This document shows, in pieces, positions 23,711 to 34,996 of a stretch of 64,000 nucleotides of DNA. The translations under genes and the position numbers were made by a program. The first letter of the stretch is position 1; every line of letters starts with the position of its first letter. This DNA comes from Malachius bipustulatus. Lineage: Eukaryota; Arthropoda; Insecta; Coleoptera; Melyridae. The notes beneath the pieces are model-generated. The model saw only the letters and a list, made by a program, of their open reading frames with translations. It searched no databases and was not told the DNA's origin. The stretch covers positions 25,851,144-25,915,143 of the forward strand of contig OU342634.1 of assembly GCA_910589415.1 (NCBI GenBank). The letters run 5' to 3'.

Positions 23711-25760
23711 TAAAATAAAAGAAATGTAAAGTCTGTACCTACACTGAGAGTTGTCTGTTGTGATAACTAAGGATACCTATACATCATCTCGTTATGTTTC
23801 TTACTCCTTCGATTGCATTGCATAGTCAATCGAGTTAAAATGGGACGTATTGTCAGAAATACGTTTGAATCGTCAGCAATTCTAAAAAGATGAGCGAGAG
23901 TGACACGGAAGTACCGACTCGCGTCTTGATACGCTTAGATTGATATTTACGATGATAATTACGATAAGATTGTCGTCCAGCTGATCGGTTACTGTCAGTA
24001 GTGTCAGTTACAGCGGTAAATATACTAATGAGGTTTGTGTTGTGATTTGAAACGTTTTTAATACGAAATTAGCAGAATTCTGAATTACCTGTGATATTGT
24101 ACGGTGTGATAAACTATGAGTAACTTATTATTTGCGCGAATGCCTAAAAATCTATTTCCTTGTTTTTATACGGTTAAAAAAAAACGGACTGGGTATATTC
24201 TCGCAACGACTTGTGGTTAAATTGCTAGAATATTTTACTTGCAGAATAAGAAAACGGAGGTGTTATGCTTTCTTTTAAACGGCAACCAGCAGGTAGGTGA
24301 CATGATATTTCTAATAATATAATAAGATAACAAATAACTATTATCATTCTTATTTACTTGCATTATATATACTTATTTGTTATCAAAAAGTTGCAAGGCT
24401 CTACTTCGTCAATAACTTGTCTAAATAATATATTTGTAGGATATTCATTATTCCTCAACACACGCCACTGACACGAACTGCGATACCACATCTGGTTCGA
24501 ATTAGAAATAAGTGTACGAATCAAATCGAATTAAATGAAATTGTTTAGTCAGAATCAGTGTGGCATGACAACGGACAACACTCAGTGGACAGACGATAGG
24601 TATACCTACTAAGGTATAGGCACAGCATTATATGCTGTGGTATAGGTATACCTATATAAAAAGTGTAGGTATTTTTATTGCGGTTTTTGTTTTACATTTT
24701 TGGAGATATTTCCTAAACGAGGCCTCATCTTAAATAAGTTATTTTTTATTCTTAAAATATACCTAATAGGTACCCATATACCTACTTATGATTTCACTCC
24801 GAATACAGGGTGATATAGAGCCCATTAAAATTAAGGATATTCTGCAAAAAAATTGAAACTATATAACGGTTATTGGTTTTCAAAATACAGAGTTTCCCTC
24901 ATCCGAGTTTAAAGGTAATTTTTTCAATAACCGTGATAAAAATTAATAAAAAAATCAGGTTACTGTAATGTATGGAACGGCATACCATATAATTCATAAA
25001 TTTTTTCCACAAAAACTCATTATATATACGCAGAGGAATTGGAATTGAGAATGCTGGAAATTGATACCATACCTAAATCTGAACGAAATTTGAAGTTTTG
25101 CGACCGCCTAAACTCAACTTAGAATATAAAATGTTCAAATGCCTTCGTTGCTATGGAAATAAAAATAATAACAATATACCGTCTAACCCGAACTTATCCA
25201 CATGTTCAATGGAGTGTTGCCGCCTTTTTTTTACAAAAATGGTCAGATTATCTTTGGAAGAAAATAACTTACAACACTGCAGTAAGAAAATTTACCACTT
25301 CTTAAAAAGTGAAGCTTACCGCAGCATGCTCTGAGTGCGCGAGTTACTGATCACCCTGTTTATATGATGCTCGATTTTGGCTATCAATCAGTTACCAAAC
25401 ATCCCTGTATATAGAGGTAAGGTTATAGTGAATTTTTTTACAATTCTATAGGAACTTTTTTCCCTCGTTCGGAACGAGGCAGGAATCATACCTTTCATTG
25501 TCTGATACATATGTTTTGAAACACCCTGTATCTATACCTACCTGGGGCGGGCATCTTGAAAACGGTCCTTATACCTATGCGAGATTGGAAATCGGTTAAA
25601 ATGAGAAAATGTTTCCGGATTATCACTTAGAATCATCTATGTTGATGGTGATGAAAATCGATCGAAGATTTCGCTGCTAATTTTCGAATTTTAACCTCAG
25701 AGAACTAAAAATTACGAATTTTTTTCATTTTATGAATTCATAGGTTTTCATAGGTAAGTA
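23711..25760. other. Repeat-rich intergenic
   Basis: Contains a damaged copy of the 572-855 MITE end (24530-24587, GGACAACACTCAGTGG) and lone terminus words near 24805, 25352 and 25520. No gene is supported. Confidence 0.4.
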
Positions 25761-26954
25761 TACACCGTGTTTTATATTAAGTCGGCACTATGGCTAACTT
25801 CGTTATTATTTAATCTAGAAAGTCGGTTAAATTAGCAAACTGTAGTATTTTTTTTCCTGAATAAAATGGCGAAACCAGAAAAACAATTGAACATCGCGTT
25901 TTCGAGATATTTAAAAAAATGTAGTTTTTTTTAATGGAACACCCTGTATATTTTTAGATGGATCGATTGCAAATTTTTTTTTAAAGGGAAAAGTCTTTAT
26001 ACACTATGATCCTAAAATAATAAATTCATTAGTTATTCATTATTTTATTACTCCCAAAGTAGGCTGTGACAATTATTGTAATTTAGTGTACCTACGTAAT
26101 GTAAGGTAAAAAAATTATGTCGTCCTCAATAGTGTATTTTTCAATAAAAAAATACACTAAAAATAAGAGTTGTTACATTGAAAAGGATTTAATTTTACAT
26201 AAACAAATAACAGAACTTGTTTGTGTGTAAAATTTTATTATTTTAGGATCATAGTGCATAGAGACTTTTTCCTTTAAAAAAAATTTTGCAACCGATCCAT
26301 CTAAAAATATACAGGGTGTTCCATAAAAAATATCAATTTTTTTAAATATATCGAAAACGCGATGTTCAATTGTTTTCCTGTTTTCATCGTTTTATTCAGG
26401 AGAAAAAATACTACTAGTTTGCTAATTTAACCGACTTTCTAGCTCAAATAATAACGAAGTTAGCAATAGTGCCGACTTAATTTAAAACACATACAAGTTC
26501 TGTTATTTGTTTATTTAAAATTAAATCCTTTTCAATATAACAACTCCTGTTTTTGTGTATTTTTTTATTGAAAAATACACTATTGAGGACGATATATTTT
26601 TTTACCTTACATTACGTATAGGTAGGTACACTAAATTACATTAATTGTCGCAGCCTACTTTGGGAGTAATAAAATAATGAATAATTAATGAATTTATTAT
26701 TTTAGGATCATAGTGCATAGACTTTTTCCTTTAAAAAAAAATTTGCAACCGATCCATCCAAAAATATATAGGGTGTTCCATTAAAAAAGTTACATTTTTT
26801 TAAATATCTCGAAATCGCGATGTTCAATTGTTTTTTTGTTTTCGCCATTTTATTCAGAAGAAAAAATACTACTAGTTTGCTAATTTAACCGACTTTCTAG
26901 GTTAAATAATAACGAAGTTAGCAATAGTGCCGACTTAATATAAAACACGGTGTA
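25761..26954. mobile_element. Foldback element F3 with three arms
   Basis: The outer termini are TACACCGTGTTTTATATTAA at 25761 and its complement ending at 26954. Arm A (about 25770-26060) is inverted relative to both arm B (about 26230-26490) and arm C (about 26690-26950). Shared words include AGTGCCGACTTAAT, TTGCTAATTTAACCGACTTT, GATGTTCAATTGTTTT and GATCATAGTGCATAGA. Between the arms lie inverted copies of a TGTCGTCCTCAATAGTG / AGTGTATTTTT hairpin. Arms A and B carry the inner word ACAGGGTGTTCC; arm C carries the variant ATAGGGTGTTCC. Confidence 0.85.
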
Positions 26955-29520
26955 TATCTAGATACTATATGAAAGTTGATGGTCTTGGGCCATAAACGGG
27001 TTTTATCTATAACTTTTCAAAGCGTCGTCAATAGTTTTTTCTATAGCTATATATACTTTATTTTTTATTTAGATGGATTCCACCAAGTCAAAATTCTAGG
27101 GGAACGATTGGCAACAAGACTGATTAGGTTGGTTATGGTGATAGTTGTTACTAAAATAGTCACTAGAATGGTTACTAAATTAATTTAGGTTATGTCGATT
27201 AGTTGAAATGTCATTTTATTTCAAAATTTAAAATTCGAAAAAATATAAGCGCAATTTTTTGAGGTAAATTGGAAAATTTTAGAGACTTGTAAGTGTAAGT
27301 ACCTAGCTATTTACTCTTATAAATCTTATGTACGTAGGATTAGACCGATTCCTTCTTAGTTTTATGTAAAAATGTTGAAAATAGAAGATCTATTGATAAA
27401 TAGAGGTACTTACATTATTCAATCATTTTTTAAGAATTTCTCAAGGAATATTTCAAGGAATCCGATTAAACTGTATTTTTGCTTAATCTGGAGAAACATC
27501 TTTCAATCGCTATTGTTTACAGCATTTGATGATTCATTCTTTTCTTTCTTTTGAAATAAATTTACCTGTCTGAGCATTTTAATAATTATGAATTTGATAA
27601 TTTGGTTTGTCAAATTGACAACTTCAACTTTTCAAGTTTCTGGCGTTTTGCTGTGACTAGAGTACCGAATGAGGACCCGGACCTAGTTTTCGCAATACGT
27701 CATTGGATATAAATAGTCAATCCAAGCAACAGTTAAATTTAGACTCAAAAAACGAATAACTACTAAATAAGGACTATTTTCGAAGAAAATAAAGTAATTT
27801 GAATTTTTTAATTTGCGTTTCATAACAGTGCAACTTACAACAAGGAAACATGTTTTGCAGGTGACGTCATAGCCTATACCCGAATCGGGGAATGTTGCCG
27901 TTACTTTAGTCACAAACGAAATTTTTTGTCAAGGTCAAGAAAAAAGGCTACCATCCGACAATATGAAAATTACTGTTTAAAGATTGCACAGGGTACCAAC
28001 TTGACAGCTGTTTGACAAGTCCATCTAAATAAAAAATAGACTTTACATTAATTTTTGAGATTTTTTCGCGAGCTGTGATAGTCAACATTTTTTCTTGTGG
28101 CGATCGTATTGTTTTTTAATGTCATTCGATAGTAAAAAAAAAGATGAACTTAATAATAATAATAAATAAATAAATACTTCATATAGGTATAACTATAATA
28201 ATAAAAACTTATATGATTAAAAATAATAAATTGAGTAAGAAAACAAATTTTTAAATTTTTTTTTCCTATTTTTTTCGAAAGAATTTTTTTTTACCGAATG
28301 CCACAAAAAACAACCGCATAAAGCCAGCAATTATAGGTACCTACACGTATTATAGGAACGTCATTCGACCAAATAATAATTCTTTTTTCTTTAAAAAAGA
28401 ATAAAATTTGGAATTTTTTAAATTTTTTTAAATTTTAGGTTTCTTTGATTTTTTTCAGGGAATGAATTGTAAAAACACCGTGGCCGAGATAAGAAAAAAA
28501 AGCTACCATTGCAGCTCGCGAAAAAATTATTCGGTCAAAAAATCAAAGATTCATTCGGTAAGAAAAAAATCAAAGAAACGAAAAACCCAATACAAAAAAT
28601 TAAATTTTCTTCTTTTTACGATTTCTTTTTTTTTTCATCGAATGTCAGAAGAAACCATGAGACGAATGACGTCATATGAACGACCTTCAGTGAAAATAAA
28701 TTCTATTTTATGTTTTTTTTTTGACGTCGAATTTGACATAATAAATGACCAAGTTTGGCCCAAGGTGATCGGAGCTTTTAAGTGGCTCATGGTACCAAAA
28801 ACTATCATCTATATCACAGAAGAACTAACAAATATTGAAAATAACCGCAGGTTCCCTTTCCCATGCAGAAAATTTCTCTGGAATTTCTGAATTTTTATCA
28901 GAAAGAGTCTAAGAAAAACTGGCGTCGGAAGGTCGCATCAATATCGGGTTGCGATTTAACAGGGGGTAGGGCACCCCCAAATACCACCTATTGAAAATGC
29001 AACGGATCGGGATTACATCCGTTTATATGATCGTAAGTATATATTTACTATTTCCTACACGATACGGTATCTAGGTAGGTATAGCAAAATGACTCGGGTG
29101 AAGTTAGCAATGAAAAGTTAGCAACGGGAGTGGCTATATAAACAAGTAAAAAAGACGTGTAACGTTTATAAGTATTATCATTATCCATCAGTGCAGTAGA
29201 ATTTTTTGAAACATTAGTAATTTATTTATCATCCATCAGTATGCAGACATTCTACAAAGTAAGGATTGAACATCAATTTTAATCAGAGTTTAGATTTAAC
29301 AGATGCCATTGAAAATGACAATAGGCTAGGCATATTAGTAATAGAATGGGGGTGCAGAGGAAAGTTTTGCTATATAGTTTTGATTTTATCACAATCTTTT
29401 ATATTTTTTCGATTGCTGAACACAAATTTAAAGTTTGCTGGCAAAAATTTGGCCGAAACTTTGTTTTTCTTTCACTTTTTTCTCAAATATTTGCACTTTT
29501 TTAGTTTTTGGTCTAAATCT
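26955..29520. other. AT-rich intergenic, no supported gene
   Basis: Open frames here (for example 28462-28890) are Lys/Phe-rich translations of A/T runs with reiterated GAAAAAAATCAAAG words. A weak inverted repeat pairs TTTATTTAGATGGA near 27067 with TCCATCTAAATAAA near 28020. Confidence 0.4.
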
Positions 29521-29524
29521 CAAT

Positions 29525-29720
29525 ATTAAAATCCTAAATATTGGCAGTACAATATGTATCCAATATTGGTTTGCAAGATTGGCCCAATATTTCAAAACAA
29601 TATTGGCCGATTGTTGTAAAATGTTAACGCTTCGATATTGGCCCAATATAGGTAATCATAATCAATATTTAACCAATATCGACCAATATTCAGCCAATAT
29701 AGCACCTATATATTTTTTCC
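29525..29720. repeat. Cluster of CCAATATTGG-type words
   Basis: About a dozen occurrences of CAATATT/AATATTG within 200 bp, several as GGCCCAATAT or CCAATATTGG, at irregular 10-30 bp spacing. No coding sequence. Confidence 0.7.
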
Positions 29721-29724
29721 ACTG

Positions 29725-30037
29725 GGGGATCTAGTAGTCCTTGAAAATTTTGGGAATGACAGATGATACCTTTTGATGACTTATGTAAACCTACAAAAAT
29801 ATTTTAATTTCTTTCCGATAATAAAAAAGATAATATGATTGAAATAAGAAATCTCAATTTTTAAGTTGTTTCAGGATATTTCAGCAATTAACGCTTGAAG
29901 TTTCCAAATATTTTCTTTCAGATTTATTAATAAGCATAAAATTGTGCAACTTTTCTCTAATTTAACCCACCCCACCCTGTATCTTTTACCGTTTCCGAGA
30001 TCCCAATGGTGAGCATCGAATTGTTAACCACCCTGTA
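29725..30037. mobile_element. Solo right arm related to foldback F1
   Basis: Ends AATTGTTAACCACCCTGTA at 30037 and repeats the F1 right-arm order: GATGACTTATG, TTTCAGGATATTTCAGCAA, CAGATTTATTAATAAGCAT, ATCTTTTACCGTTTCCGAGA. No matching left arm is next to it, so it is a broken copy. Confidence 0.7.
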
Positions 30038-30257
30038 TACAATTCCCATATTGCGTAGGGCTTTGGAAAATTTTTATACAATTTTGATTTTCTCACCCTG
30101 CTCTATATTTTTTTTGTTTGCTAGCAAAAATTTGGCTCGCAACTTTTCTTTTTTTGCACTTTACGCCCAAATTTTTGCATTTTTTTCAGTCTTTAGCATG
30201 AACTTTGAAAGGAAGCGTTTTTCGAAGTCCATTCTATACAACAATTAAAGTAGCTAA

Positions 30258-30512
30258 AATCGTTTTTTTTTTAAGACCAAACCGTTACGCCGGTAGAGCG
30301 CGTCAAAAAAACATATCCCCATATATCTGGTGAAAAGTGGCCAAAAGTGCAAAATAAAATAACTTCCGGGCCCGCAAACTACAAATTCTTGTTCAGCGAC
30401 CCAAAAAACTACAGCAAAACTTCCCAAAATCTCGCGGCAATATGGGAATATGTTTTTTTGGTGCGCTCTACCGGCGGAACGATCATTTTGAAAAAAAAAA
30501 AACGGTAGACCA
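30258..30512. mobile_element. Inverted-repeat element, ~75 bp arms
   Basis: CGCCGGTAGAGCGCGTCAAA near 30290 pairs with TTTGGTGCGCTCTACCGGCG near 30457, extending through AAACATATCCCCATAT / ATATGGGAATATGTTT. The outer words are TTTTTTAAGACCAAACCGTT and AACGGTAGACCAAAAAA. Confidence 0.75.
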
Positions 30513-31438
30513 AAAAACAAAACGTTTTCTTATGAGGAATCTAGGAAATTTTGTCTATCCGGTAAAGCATTGATAAATAAAGTAAAAAGCAGGGGACCAA
30601 AATGGGGAACCCCAAAGGTTGCAATGTATCTGCTCAGAGCAATAATCTTTACAAGCCTTTTAAGGTTATTGCATAAGAAGGCAAAATAACAGGCTAGTCA
30701 TATAGGCACCCAAATCTTGTCATCTCTAAAACGATGACTCCTATAAAAAAAAAACTTACAAATTTTGAAAACCCAGGATCAATTTTTATTGACCCTTATT
30801 AGAATGAATTATTTGGTTGTTGTAGGTGTAGGTTAAAGCGCGTATTTTTTAGTTTTTTTTTCTTTCTGTTTTATTTTTTCTGATTAGGTAATTTGTAGGT
30901 ACATATTCGTATAATTATAATCCATCATAATTTGTGCATCACCCCTCATTGTAATTTAGAGTAATTTATCTTTTTTTTTAATGAAATACTGCAGTTATAA
31001 TACCGGTAGGTATTGTTATAGCCTAAAGCTGCTTTTAGTAAAATTTGAGTTTCTTATTTTATTTCATAGACGTATAGTTATGGGATTTAAACCTGTCAAT
31101 CAATTTATTCTGAAGAATTCTCAGTCATATTTCTATAGAACGATTAACTTACAATATAGCTCCACCATAGATATAAGTGCTTACTGCTTGTAGATACCTA
31201 CTCTACTAGCGTTTTGAATAACTAAACAAAGTTCTATTATAGGACACATATGAATAATTCGAACAATAAACCATCCAGGCTTTGTCTGCCGTTTCTTGAA
31301 TGAACAGATTCCACTATGTTTACTACGTCCATGCGGGGTGGTCCAGCGAGCCCTTTCCGGTCTTGGCGACCAGCAGTCTAGAGAGCTCTTAGAGGCAAGA
31401 GGACCTTGAACTGTTTGTGTATCCCCTTAATTGCCTAC
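30513..31438. other. Intergenic, nothing firmly recognised
   Basis: AT-rich sequence turning less AT-rich after about 31290. The 70-codon frame at 30981-31193 has no recognisable features. Confidence 0.35.
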
Positions 31439-31572
31439 CTGGTCAAGTTGCTTATCTAAAGATCGCTCACAGGTGTGAGGATCACACTTTAGCTTTTTGC
31501 CTTTATTGGACACCAGCCGACTTTCACACCTATAAATATGTGCCGGAACCAATCCTGTTATTGTGAGGATAC
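31439..31572 (-). CDS. Candidate internal exon of an unrecognised gene
   Basis: On the minus strand, an acceptor-like TTTTTGTAG is followed by 44 open codons and a donor CAG|GTAGGC. The peptide reads ILTITGLVPAHIYRCESRLV followed by SNKGKKLKCDPHTCERSL and DKQLDQ. The sequence is balanced in composition against an AT-rich background. I do not recognise it, and 44 open codons can arise by chance. Its starting phase (needs one base) does not join directly to the candidate exon at 37326-37432. Confidence 0.22.
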
Positions 31573-32380
31573 CTACAAAAATTTTGTACCCATGCATTTT
31601 TAATTGTAATGGGATTCCAAGAAACCTGATACCTAATATTTAGTTCAATATCTTAGAGATCGAGAGAACCCGAAGCTGAGTTATGCACTAAGGGATAATG
31701 ACCTATCATAAATGTTTATTACAGGATGGGTTCTTGAAACTAATAAATTCTAATAAAACTAAAAAAATATCTACTCAAGCGCTGCAGCCGTGATAGGTAT
31801 GTTGTACAACATACCACAATCGCTAAAAGAAACAATAATTTTGTCGATTTTTATCTTTAATAACGCTCACCTTTTTCCATTATTGAACATAAAAAAATTG
31901 TCCTTTCTTGAGTCTTAACAAGTATCAAGGTATCTAAATTGAGAGATTAATTTATTTTTTGTTTTTTCTTCTAAATAAATATTTTTAAGATTGAAATTAA
32001 AATTAGAAAAAAAAACGAAAATACCACAAAATAGTTTCTGAGATATTAAAAACTGTCTCTGTGTATCTCTGTGGTTTCGGGACTCCTAAACGTAGGAAAT
32101 TTGGGGAAAATTGGTTTAACCAGTCTTAAGAGCAGGGCTGTCTTATAAGTTTTGCATATGATAGAGCTAGAATAACACAACACAGTAGATGACTTTAAAG
32201 ACAGCAGTTATTCCACTCTTTTCCCACGCAGTCCGTTCTTGATTTTAAGAACTGTTTTTTCACATATTGCTCCATCTAATCTCCGCAGACAGCAAGCAAC
32301 ACACAAAATTATGAATAAATACCGTGAGAATTTCCAGATTATTTTTCAATAAAAATAACCATTTTTCAATAAAAATAACC
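31573..32380. other. Intergenic, nothing recognised
   Basis: No supported gene. Near 32340-32385 a 20 bp word ending AAAAATAACC is duplicated in tandem. Confidence 0.35.
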
Positions 32381-32384
32381 TGAA

Positions 32385-32764
32385 AATAAAATCATTTTTC
32401 AGGTTTTCAGTCAACAGATGCGGTATCCGGGATACTAATTTTTTCATCGCAAATTTTTTTGAATTGGGGCCTTTGAAATCCCTAATGATGCCACAGTCTC
32501 GCGATATGTCACATGATCATCTTCCCTTGACGAGCTTGTGCACAACATCAACGTTTTTATAAGTAGTTTCACTGGCGTTCTTGGTGCCCCTGTCCTTTAG
32601 ATTATCGCTTCTTCATACCATTGGAAAAATTGTCGACTAAGATGTGGTGCTTCATTGCCGAAAAGAGAAACGATCAGCTCCGCGAGGCGTTCTTGTCGAG
32701 ATAATTGCATTCGAAAGTTATTATAAAAAATGTTTGCGTGAAAACTTTCTCGGTTTAGTTCCAT
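32385..32764 (-). pseudogene. Decayed mariner-type transposase, N-terminal part
   Basis: An ATG at 32764 opens 55 codons beginning MELNRESFHANIFYNNFRMQ and passing through LFGNEAPHLSRQFFQWYEE before a TAA at 32597. From family knowledge this is the HTH_48 fold at the start of mariner/SETMAR-type transposases (RExFRxxIFYxF, then FGxEAPSxxxxxxWFxEF). Two further pieces in other frames match the following region: DDHVTYRETVASLGIS (32461-32530), corresponding to HVTYREIEASLGIS, and SRIPHLLTENLK (about 32395-32435), corresponding to the conserved W-x-PHxLTE motif. Frameshifts and a stop break it, and the DD34D catalytic domain is missing. It is a dead, truncated copy. Confidence 0.75.
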
Positions 32765-33027
32765 TGTTCGAATAAATTGTTAACTTTGAAAATTCACAGT
32801 ATCTAGTTATCTACAACACTATCGCACTGAATCTTTGGATTTACTGCTTTAACTAAAGATGGAGGTTAAATTTTAGTTTGTGGCATTTGATTAGCGTGGC
32901 CTACTATGTCCCTATACTGTATGCAAAACTTAATAAACAGCCCTCGTATTTTTGGATATATCGGCGCATTATTAATTCTCCCTAAATCTGCTCCCTAAAT
33001 AATGGGTCCTTAAAAACACTGTATTAT

Positions 33028-34884
33028 ACAGGGTGGGGACTTTAATTGGAGCTATTTCTCTAGAAAATCAGGGAAAAGTATTTGGAAACAATCCAAAAAA
33101 ATTCAATTGAGCTTTTTTGTGAGGGATTTTTTGATACCAAGAATTTTATTTTTTACTTTCTTTTATGTGCTGAAAGCTAACCTAACTTTATTTTTTAAAT
33201 AAGATGATACCATGCACTTATGCAGGTTATACTTCATTGGAAAGGCGGAGGATACAAAGGACACACGCAGAGATAGCCAAGGTTGCCGAGATGGAGATAC
33301 CAATCTCAAACCTTATGTCTACCTCAAAAACAAGGAATAACAGAGAAAACAAGAAATTTACCCTGCAAATTCCTGAAAAGGAAAAGTGGGAAAAAAGGGA
33401 GGTAGCCTTCGAACCAGGAGGAGTAGTTTGTTTCACAGACGGCTCCAGGAACAAAAATAGCTACACAGGAGCGGGGCTCTACCTGGCTGGACGGAAACTG
33501 GGAAGATCCTTTCCTCTTGGGTCCACCACAAACGTCTTCCAGGCGGAGATTTACGCTATCCTGCAAGCAGCTAGATTGGAGCAGATAACAAAGGCCAGGG
33601 AACGGACGATATACATATGCACGGATAGTCAGGCCGCCGCGAAAGCGCTGGGCACACACGGAACCAGCTCCCCACTGGTCCAGCAGGAGTGTGTCGAGGC
33701 GCTGAACAAACTGGCGGACAGAAAATCGGTGCATATCGTGTGGGTTCCTGCACACTCAGGTGTACCAGGCAATGAGCTAGCAGATCACTACGCGAAGCTC
33801 GGGACCAGGGAAACCTTTTGTGGGCCGGAGCCCGTCCTGGGTCTGACCAAAAATCTTCTCAAAGAATCTATAAAAGAATGGACTCGTCAGGATTTAGAGA
33901 ACCACTGGGAAACAGCACCAGGCTGCAGACAGGCCAGGCTGTTTCTGGCCGGTCCGATCGAAAACAGATGGACCAGCATGTCCAGAATGAACCGGAAGGA
34001 ACTCAGACTACTAGTCGGGGTTCTCACCGGTCACAGCAGTCTGAACAGACCCCTGCAAGTGATGGGGGTCACTCGGGACCCGGTCTGCCCTAAATGCGGA
34101 ATTGATGACGAGGACTCCCACCATTATGTAGGCGTATGCGAGGTATACAGCAACCTCAGGCTCAACATCTTTGGGTCTGAGGAGCTACAAGAGGAAGAAA
34201 TGAAACTCCTCTCATACAACAACCTTCTGGCCTTTATTAAAAGGTCGGGGAGGTTCGAGTAGGAGTTTCACCATGGTTCGGGTACGGCGAAAAGGGCCCT
34301 CGGTGGCCTAGTCGCTTGGGGTGTACCACCCCAACCCACCATACAACTACTACTACTACTCATTGGAAAACTATTTAAAGAAGAAAATTGACCATGCTAA
34401 TTATTTGACATCATTTGCCCTGACAGTTGGGATGATTTTAAAATGTTCAAAACGGTTTTGTGAGAAGTATGTATATTGTACTCTGACTGGAGTTATTGGA
34501 GTTTCTTGGTATGTGAGAAGAATGAAAGAGTGTTCTTTCCTCGTCTACGCGTTGAGACCGCTGTCGAGGTACAGTTCTCACATGTCCGTTCGTTCTGAAT
34601 GGTGCCAATTCAGTGGTGGAAAATCAGGACGTCTCTCTTGAAACAAAGCGGCAACTTCACCCTGAGTATGAATTTTTTTCAAACTTTTTAAAATAACATT
34701 CCAATTTAGTAACATAAGTGGTATCATCTCATTTAAGAAAATAAAGTGAGGTTAGGTTTCAGCTCATTGAGAAAGTAAAAAATATAATTTTTTGTCCCAA
34801 AATGTAGCTCACAAAAAATCGCAATGGACGTGTTATTGCATTTTTTCCAAATACTTTTCCATGATTTTCTATAGATAATAGTAT
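33028..34884. mobile_element. Foldback element F4, split by a LINE insertion
   Basis: The left terminus ACAGGGTGGGGACTTTAATT is at 33028. The left arm to about 33220 has AAGTATTTGGAAACAATCC, TTTTTTACTTTCTT, GCTAACCTAACTTTATTTTTT and AGATGATACCA. The right arm at about 34705-34884 is its diverged complement (TGGTATCATCT, AATAAAGTGAGGTTAGG, AGAAAGTAAAAAATA, CCAAATACTTTTCCATGATT). The outermost right terminus is missing. The loop was the target of the retrotransposon at 33244-34359. Confidence 0.7.
33244..34359 (+). mobile_element. 5'-truncated non-LTR retrotransposon with RNase H
   Basis: A recent 5'-truncated insertion flanked by the 10 bp direct repeat TCATTGGAAA (33234-33243 and 34360-34369). 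It ends in an (ACT)n tail at 34346-34360. The long frame 33204-34262 is uninterrupted, although its first ~13 codons are flanking DNA. It holds an RNase H domain with the acidic residues in FTDGS, QAEIYAI, CTDSQAA and GNELADHYAK, then a C-terminal zinc-knuckle-like CPKC...HHYVGVC. Endonuclease and reverse transcriptase are absent. The architecture fits the Jockey/I/R1-type clades that carry RNase H. Confidence 0.9.
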
Positions 34885-34901
34885 ATTATGCAACGAGCTT
34901 A

Positions 34902-34996
34902 TAATGAAGGCTATTAATACGCGAGTATGATGGTTAAGATACGAGCCGTAGGCGAGTGTCTTAACCATCATAAGAGCGTATTAATAGCCATTATAT
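34902..34996. repeat. ~95 bp palindrome
   Basis: ATAATGAAGGCTATTAATAC, GCGAGTATGATGGTTAAGA and ACGAGCC are mirrored by GGCGAGT, TCTTAACCATCATAAGAGC and GTATTAATAGCCATTAT with a minimal loop. A transcript would form a hairpin. Confidence 0.8.

Noticed and set aside
28462..28890. 142-codon plus frame
   Set aside because: Lys/Ser/Phe-rich translation of reiterated AAAAAATCAAAG sequence; low complexity and no motif.
33227..33755. Minus-strand frames of 60-143 codons over the retrotransposon
   Set aside because: Antisense shadows of the RNase H frame.
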